NCBI RefSeq assembly: GCF_025403375.1
Contig: NZ_JAMPTM010000035.1
Location: 1 to 36,783, forward strand
Direction of reading: 5' to 3'
DNA length: 36,783 bases
DNA from: Frankia gtarii
GTDB taxonomy: Bacteria > Actinomycetota > Actinomycetes > Frankiales > Frankiaceae
Below are positions 32,110-36,783 of this stretch, piece by piece. The translations under genes and the position numbers were made by a program. A model generated the notes under the pieces. The model was not told where the DNA came from and did no database searches. It worked only from the letters and a program-made list of their open reading frames with translations. The first letter of the stretch is position 1, and the number at the start of each line of letters is the position of its first letter.

Positions 32110-32946
32110 TCAACGCAGCAGCTCGGCGAGGGTGTCGACCTGCGCGGGGTCGTCGGCGTAGCAGTAGAGGACCAGCTCGTCGGCGCCGAAGTCGGCGTAG
32201 GCGGCGACGGTGTCGACAATCTCGGCGGGGTCGTGCAGCGGCTCGCCCCACCCCGGTCGCCCGGTGAACGCGTAGTAGTCCGCGGTGGCCCGGCGGGCAC
32301 GGGTGATCGTGTCCGAACCGCCGACGGCCACGTTGACCTGGCAGACCAGCCGCGGCCGCCCGGCCCGCCCGGCGGCGGCCCACTGCTCGCCCACCTCGCG
32401 CACCAGGGGCCCGGCCCAGGCCAGCGGCGCCGCGCAGACGAACCCGTCGCCGTGGCGCGCGGCGCGGCGCAGCGCGGCCGGGGCGAAGCCGCCGACGAGG
32501 ATCGGCGGGCCACCCGGGGTCGCCGGCCGCGGGCCGATCGGCGCCCCCCGGTAGGGCTGCCCGGCCCAGATCGCACGGAGCGCGACGAGCTGGTCGTCGA
32601 GGATCCGTCCGCGACGGTGCATCGGCGTCCCCGCCGCCGCATGGTCATCGGCACGGCCGCCGACACCGACACCGAGGACGAGCCGTCCGCCGGACATGCG
32701 GTCGACGGTGGCGGCCTGCTTGGCCAGCAGCGCGGTGGACCGCAGCGGGCCGAGCAGAACCTCGGTCTGCAGCCGGATGCCGGTGGTGGCACCGGCGAGG
32801 GTGGCCAGCGCGACGAGCGGTTCGGGATTGTCGAAGGTGAGCCGGTCGAGCAGCGCCAGGCAGTCGAAGCGGGCCGCCTCGGCCCGCGCGGCCCAGTCGA
32901 GCAGGCGGGTGGGATCGCTGATGGGCAGACCAAGACCAAGGTCCAT
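32110..32946 (-). CDS. LLM class F420-dependent oxidoreductase
   Basis: A 278-aa LLM-family enzyme. MDLGLGLPISDPTRLLDWAA begins the barrel, then FDCLALLDRLTFDNPEPLVA, GIRLQTEVLLGPLRSTALLA, DRMSGGRLVLGVGVGGRADD and GGPPILVGGF are the classic F420/FMN LLM motifs. ATG 32946 has GGAG 7 bases upstream; the frame is open 23 codons further without family similarity. It is the third LLM enzyme in the window and differs clearly in sequence from the other two. It converges on the HD-domain gene. Substrate unknown. Confidence 0.93.
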   Translation of the reverse strand: MDLGLGLPISDPTRLLDWAARAEAARFDCLALLDRLTFDNPEPLVALATLAGATTGIRLQTEVLLGPLRSTALLAKQAATVDRMSGGRLVLGVGVGGRADDHAAAGTPMHRRGRILDDQLVALRAIWAGQPYRGAPIGPRPATPGGPPILVGGFAPAALRRAARHGDGFVCAAPLAWAGPLVREVGEQWAAAGRAGRPRLVCQVNVAVGGSDTITRARRATADYYAFTGRPGWGEPLHDPAEIVDTVAAYADFGADELVLYCYADDPAQVDTLAELLR

Positions 32947-33077
32947 GATGATCTCCGTGGATCGGGCAGCGGACAGTACTGCCGCCACCTCCTCCTCGCC
33001 GGGGCGAGGAGCCATGTCCAGCTGCGACGGATATCTCGGAGCACGGCCTGCGGAGTTCCCAGGGTGATCCTAGAGCA

Positions 33078-33572
33078 TCACCGTGCCCACGGATCCTGCA
33101 CCGGCAGGGGAACTCCGAGGCGGCCGGCGAGACGCGCGGAGGCGAACGCGGCCATCTCCCGCAGCCCGACCTCGCCGAGGCGGTGCATCCCGGCGAGCCC
33201 GGCACCGGAGAGCTGCTCGCAGGCCTGGGCCCGGTCGTCGTCGCCGAGCAGGCGATAGGCGGCGCCGAGATCATGCAGCACCGACGGGTAGAACGCGTAC
33301 AACGGCAGCGGCACCTCGCAGTGCGCAAGATAGGACTGGCGGACCTGCTCGGCAGCGGTCACCGCCCGCAGGCACCAGCAGAGCCGGTCGTGCGGGTCGT
33401 CCTGCAGGCAGGCCATCGTCCGGGCGCAGTCGACGCGCAGGGGGGCGTCGTCGATCGGACTCAGCTGCCGCCACACCACGGCGAGCAGGCGGCGGGCGGC
33501 CTGGGGGCGCCCGCCGCGGGCCAACGCGAGGCCGCGTTCGATCCGCCCCGCCCGAGGGTCCGTTGCGTGCAT
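33078..33572 (-). CDS. Small helical-repeat (TPR-like) protein
   Basis: A 164-aa, almost wholly helical protein. Paired helices such as RIERGLALARGGRPQAARRL and VLHDLGAAYRLLGDDDRAQA have the A/G-x-x-Y/L spacing of TPR repeats, but no complete consensus TPR can be drawn. Four Cys are scattered. ATG 33572 has GGAGGA upstream. It resembles the helical C-terminal half of the TIR protein at 28238 in style (LLGD/LLAL, then RAxA), though not clearly homologous. Function unknown; it lies between an LLM gene and a divergent integrase gene. Confidence 0.75.
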   Translation of the reverse strand: MHATDPRAGRIERGLALARGGRPQAARRLLAVVWRQLSPIDDAPLRVDCARTMACLQDDPHDRLCWCLRAVTAAEQVRQSYLAHCEVPLPLYAFYPSVLHDLGAAYRLLGDDDRAQACEQLSGAGLAGMHRLGEVGLREMAAFASARLAGRLGVPLPVQDPWAR

Positions 33573-33804
33573 CGGCCGTCCTCCTCCGATTGTGGCCGCC
33601 ACGGTGCAGGGCGGCAGGTGGGCACGGCGATCACGATAGGACGCGGCACCGACAGTTTCCGCCGGTTTCCGCGCCCGCAGCGCCGACACCGACCGGCGAG
33701 CGGCGCGCCTGCCGACCCAGGTGAATCTCCGGGGGAACGCGACGGAATATCGTTGCCAGGATGACCCTTCTGGCCCGGCCCGCCGCCCGGTGAACGGTGA
33801 GATC

Positions 33805-34836
33805 GTGGCCCACGGCGACGTCGCGCGCCCCACCGACGCCGTCGCCCCCCGCGCGCTGCCCGCCCCGGCGGGGCCGGCCGGCGGCGCGGCGCCGGAGCTG
33901 CCCGCCGACCTGGCCGCACGGGTCGGGGACTACGCCCGCGCGGCACGCTCGGCGTCGACGTGGCGCGCCTACGACAGCGACCTGCGCCAGTTCCGCGCCT
34001 GGTGCGCCCGCCAGCCGGCGGCACCCGGCGCGCTGCCGGCGAGCCCGGCCACCGTCGCCGGCTACCTGGCCACGCTCGCCGACGCCGGCTACCGGCCCTC
34101 GACGATCCGCCGCCGCCTCGCGGCGATCTCCGTGGCCCACCGGCTCGCCGGCCAGCCCAACCCGGCCACCGCACCCGAGGTCGGCGCCGTCTGGGACGGT
34201 ATCCGCCGCACCCGCGGGGTGCGCCCCACCCGCAAGACCGCCCTGGACACCGACCTGCTCACCCGGGTCGTGGCGGGCCTCGGCGACGACGACGTCGCCG
34301 ACCTGCGTGACCGGGCGCTGCTGCTCGTCGGCTTCGCCGGCTGCCTGCGCCGCTCCGAACTGGTCGGCCTCGACGTCGCCGACCTGGTGGAGACGCCCGA
34401 CGGTCTCATCCTCACGATCCGGATGTCCAAGACCGACCAGGAAGGCGCCGGGGCGCTGGTCGGCATCGCCTACGGCTCCTACCGGCCGACCTGCCCGGTG
34501 CGGGCGTGGCGGGCCTGGGCGGACGGCGCCGGGTTGCGCGAGGGCCCGGCGTTTCGCGCGGTCAACCGGCACGGCCATGTCGGCGCGACGCGGCTCTACC
34601 CCGGGTCGGTGGCCCGCATCGTGCAGCGCCGCGTCGCCGCCGCCGGGCTCGACCCCGCCGACTTCGCCGGGCATTCGCTGCGCTCCGGGTTCGCCACCGC
34701 CGCCGCCCGCGCCGGCGTCGCCGACCGGTCGATCATGCGCCAGGGTCGCTGGCGCTCGTCGGCGTCCCTCGACGGCTACATCCGCGCCGGGCGCCTGTTC
34801 GACCGCGACAACCCCTCCGGCCGCGTCGGGCTGTAG
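33805..34836 (+). CDS. Tyrosine recombinase/integrase
   Basis: A 343-aa phage-integrase-family protein. The N-terminal SAM-like core-binding domain is about residues 38-130 (TWRAYDSDLRQFRAWC and TIRRRLAAISVAH). The catalytic domain is 145-335: Arg183 (CLRRSELVGLD), Lys209 (MSKTDQEG), His290-x-x-Arg293 (GHSLRSGFATAAA), Trp316 (QGRWRS) at the second-His position and nucleophile Tyr325 (LDGYIRAG). GTG 33805 is preceded by GGTGAG; GTG 33790 and 33721 are in frame. It makes site-specific DNA crossovers. No excisionase or att repeat is found near it; it directly precedes a TIR-WD40 gene. Confidence 0.93.
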   Translation: MAHGDVARPTDAVAPRALPAPAGPAGGAAPELPADLAARVGDYARAARSASTWRAYDSDLRQFRAWCARQPAAPGALPASPATVAGYLATLADAGYRPSTIRRRLAAISVAHRLAGQPNPATAPEVGAVWDGIRRTRGVRPTRKTALDTDLLTRVVAGLGDDDVADLRDRALLLVGFAGCLRRSELVGLDVADLVETPDGLILTIRMSKTDQEGAGALVGIAYGSYRPTCPVRAWRAWADGAGLREGPAFRAVNRHGHVGATRLYPGSVARIVQRRVAAAGLDPADFAGHSLRSGFATAAARAGVADRSIMRQGRWRSSASLDGYIRAGRLFDRDNPSGRVGL

Positions 34837-35020
34837 ATCGTCCGGGGTCCGCGGGGGTCGAACCCGATCCCTCGACGTCTCCCACCGTCGAACCTCGGAC
34901 CACGAACCTTCACCGGTCACGGCCGGTTGCGGTGCGATGCGTACGATCCGCAGGCTCAGACCGTGCGGGGCGACCATGGTCGTGTTCTCGTCCGTGGATG
35001 GGCGTGGCAGGCTACTGGGT

Positions 35021-36783
35021 GTGAGCATGGGTGGCGCCGCGGCGGAACCGGACCCCGGCACGGGCGCGGACGCCACCCCTCCCGGCGGCCCCGGTGATCC
35101 CGGCGGCGATCCCGGCGGCGAGGTCCACGCGCCGTCAGCGAGCCCGTCGTGGGACATCATCGTGTCCCACACCGTCGCCGAGCCGGACGCGGCCTGGGCA
35201 CGCTGGCTGTGCTGGCAGCTCGCCCACGCCGGCTACCGGGTGCTCAGCCACCCGCTGGTCACCGCCGACCCGCCGGTGCCGACGGCAGGCGGACCCGCGC
35301 CGGTCGGCCTCGGCCTCGATCTCGGCCGCCATCGCATCCTCGGCGGGGAGATCCTCGTCATCTGGTCAGCGGCATACCGGGCGCTGACGGCCCGGTCGGC
35401 CGACGCCGCGATGGGCCTGCCCACGCCGAACGCCCATCCCTGCACCAGCCCCAGCCCTCCCGGGGCGAGGCGGCCCCCGGCCGGCGGCGGGACAGGCACA
35501 GTGCCGCCCTCGAGCCCGGCGTCGTCGCCGACCGCCGCCAACGGCCCCGGTGGCGGTGGCGGTGGGGGTGGTCGGATCATCCTGGTGCGGATCGAGGACT
35601 GTTCGTGGCCCGCGCCGTTCGCCGGCCTGCTCGCCTTCGACCTGTTCGGTCTGGACGCGACGCTCGCGCGGGACTGGCTGCTACGCCAGGTCACCGTCGT
35701 CGCTGCCCGGCCCACGGCCGATCTCGCCCCGCCGCCGTTCCCCGCCACCACGTTCAGCGCCACCGACAGCGCCCTCGACGCTCGGCCGACCACCGACCGA
35801 CCCGCCGACAGCGGACGCCCCCCGCCCGCCCCGCCGGCGGGCGGCCATGCCGGCGCACGCGCGGGCGGTGCGACGTTCACCGACGCCGACGCCGACGCCG
35901 ACGTCCGGCGCACCCGCGGCGCGGCCCGCGACCTGTCAGCAGTCCGCGACCTGTCAGCCGCCCGTCGCCTGGCGGTCCTGGGCGAGGACCGCGGCCATCC
36001 GATGAGCGTCGCCTTCAGCCCGACCGCCGCGCTGGTCGCCACCGCCGGCACCGACACCACCGTGCGGCTGTGGCAGGCGGCGTTCCCCGACGCCCCACGC
36101 CTGATCGCCGCCGTCGGCTACGGCCGGCGGATCAACCAGGAGTGGGCGCGGGCGGTGACGTTCAGCCCCGACGGGCGGATCCTCGCCGCCGCCGGCGACG
36201 CGGGCACCACGGTGCTGTGGCAGGTCGCCGACCCGGCCCACCCGGTGCCGCTGATGACGCTGACCGGCCACCGCGGCTACCTGCACGACCTCGGATTCAG
36301 CCCCGGCGGCACCCTGCTGGCCACCGCCGGCGACGACCGGGCGGTGCTGCTGTGGGACCTCGCCGAGCCGGGGGTGCCACGGCGCGCGGCGATCCTCGCC
36401 GGGCATCGCAGCGCCGTGCGGGCGGTGACGTTCAGCCCCGACGGCACCCTGCTGGCCACCGGCGCCGAGGACCGCACCGTCATCCTGTGGGATCTCGCCG
36501 ACCCGACCCACCCGAGCGCCACGGTCACCCTGACCGGCGCCCGCGGGGCGGTGTTCACCGTGGCGTTCAGCCCGGACGGCGACCTGCTCGCCGCCGCCGG
36601 CAAGGACCGCACGGTGCGGATCTACTCGGTCGCCGACCCCACCACCGAAACCGTCCTCGCCGAGATCGGCGACCATCGCCGCGCCGTGCACGCCGTCACC
36701 TTCAGCCCTGACGGCACCCTGCTGGCCACCGGCAGCGGCGACCGCACCGCCACCGTGCGCGACATCACCGACCCCGACCACCC
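35021..36783 (+). CDS. TIR-like/WD40 repeat protein (partial, cut by the window end)
   Basis: Open from GTG 35021 (or ATG 35027) to the window end, at least 587 residues. A Gly/Pro-rich start (1-42) leads to a TIR-like domain (44-225): SWDIIVSHTVAEPDAAWARW, LVIWSAAYRALTARSAD and VRIEDCSWPAPFAGLLAFDL. At the catalytic-Glu position is Asp128, and a Pro/Ser/Gly insert (about 131-178) splits the domain. After a disordered linker (225-305), at least six WD40 blades start near residue 320, each with VTFSPDGTLLATG- and TVILWDLADP-type strands. WD40 propellers act as sensors or scaffolds. No frameshift is seen. The integrase gene ends 184 bp upstream on the same strand. Confidence 0.88.
   Translation, partial: MSMGGAAAEPDPGTGADATPPGGPGDPGGDPGGEVHAPSASPSWDIIVSHTVAEPDAAWARWLCWQLAHAGYRVLSHPLVTADPPVPTAGGPAPVGLGLDLGRHRILGGEILVIWSAAYRALTARSADAAMGLPTPNAHPCTSPSPPGARRPPAGGGTGTVPPSSPASSPTAANGPGGGGGGGGRIILVRIEDCSWPAPFAGLLAFDLFGLDATLARDWLLRQVTVVAARPTADLAPPPFPATTFSATDSALDARPTTDRPADSGRPPPAPPAGGHAGARAGGATFTDADADADVRRTRGAARDLSAVRDLSAARRLAVLGEDRGHPMSVAFSPTAALVATAGTDTTVRLWQAAFPDAPRLIAAVGYGRRINQEWARAVTFSPDGRILAAAGDAGTTVLWQVADPAHPVPLMTLTGHRGYLHDLGFSPGGTLLATAGDDRAVLLWDLAEPGVPRRAAILAGHRSAVRAVTFSPDGTLLATGAEDRTVILWDLADPTHPSATVTLTGARGAVFTVAFSPDGDLLAAAGKDRTVRIYSVADPTTETVLAEIGDHRRAVHAVTFSPDGTLLATGSGDRTATVRDITDPDH

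Noticed and set aside
34837-34920. tRNA 3' end or att site after the integrase
   Set aside because: GGGGTCGAACCCG looks slightly like a T-arm, but no cloverleaf or CCA end can be drawn.
35149-36711. A 520-codon frame overlapping the TIR-WD40 gene
   Set aside because: The Arg/Pro-rich product has no domain, while the other frame shows TIR motifs and regular WD40 repeats.

Overview
The window is very GC-rich (roughly 70-75% by eye) and strongly coding. GTG and TTG starts, ECF sigma/anti-sigma pairs, three F420-type LLM oxidoreductases, TetR regulators and a TIR-WD40 protein all point to an actinobacterium. TIR-WD40 proteins of this style are typical of Frankia, so Frankiaceae is my best guess; that is inference from gene content, not a search result.

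Layout. (1) 1-1219: an ECF sigma factor followed by its membrane partner (cut by the window edge). (2) 1431-6919: a complete Tn3-family unit transposon with 41-bp terminal inverted repeats, a 1045-aa transposase, a dienelactone-hydrolase passenger, a res-like control region and a serine recombinase. It has cut off the 5' end of an EamA/DMT transporter gene (6921-7802), and a small membrane-protein gene next to it is frameshifted. (3) 8165-10330: GrpB-like protein, a two-helix membrane protein and a tiny secreted Gly/Trp-rich peptide. (4) 10567-13627: MFS transporter, TetR regulator and a divergent LLM oxidoreductase with paired operator dyads between them. (5) 13773-16963: second ECF sigma/membrane partner pair, a ComB-like phosphatase and a MerR regulator. 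(6) 17093-18631: SDR oxidoreductase and TetR regulator, divergent, sharing two perfect palindromes. (7) 18861-24083: methyltransferase with an in-frame minisatellite, secreted alpha/beta hydrolase, aminoglycoside-phosphotransferase-like kinase, TetR regulator, second methyltransferase, plus relics of two more genes. (8) 24145-28212: DUF2599-like lipoprotein, a translationally coupled CrcB (Fluc) pair, an LLM oxidoreductase, GlsB-type membrane protein and TatA. (9) 28238-36783: a TIR protein, a poorly coding 1.6-kb stretch, a FrnE-type DsbA protein, an HD-domain protein, a third LLM enzyme, a small helical repeat protein, a tyrosine recombinase and a TIR-WD40 protein cut by the window end.

The most interesting signals are: both TIR proteins lack the expected catalytic glutamate (Gln in one, Asp in the other) and frame an integrase-bearing segment; the Tn3 element has no visible target duplication but is bordered on both sides by look-alike dyads; and a methyltransferase carries a 36-bp tandem repeat inside its SAM-binding fold. 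Short tandem repeats recur at least five times. There are no rRNA, tRNA or CRISPR features that I can support.
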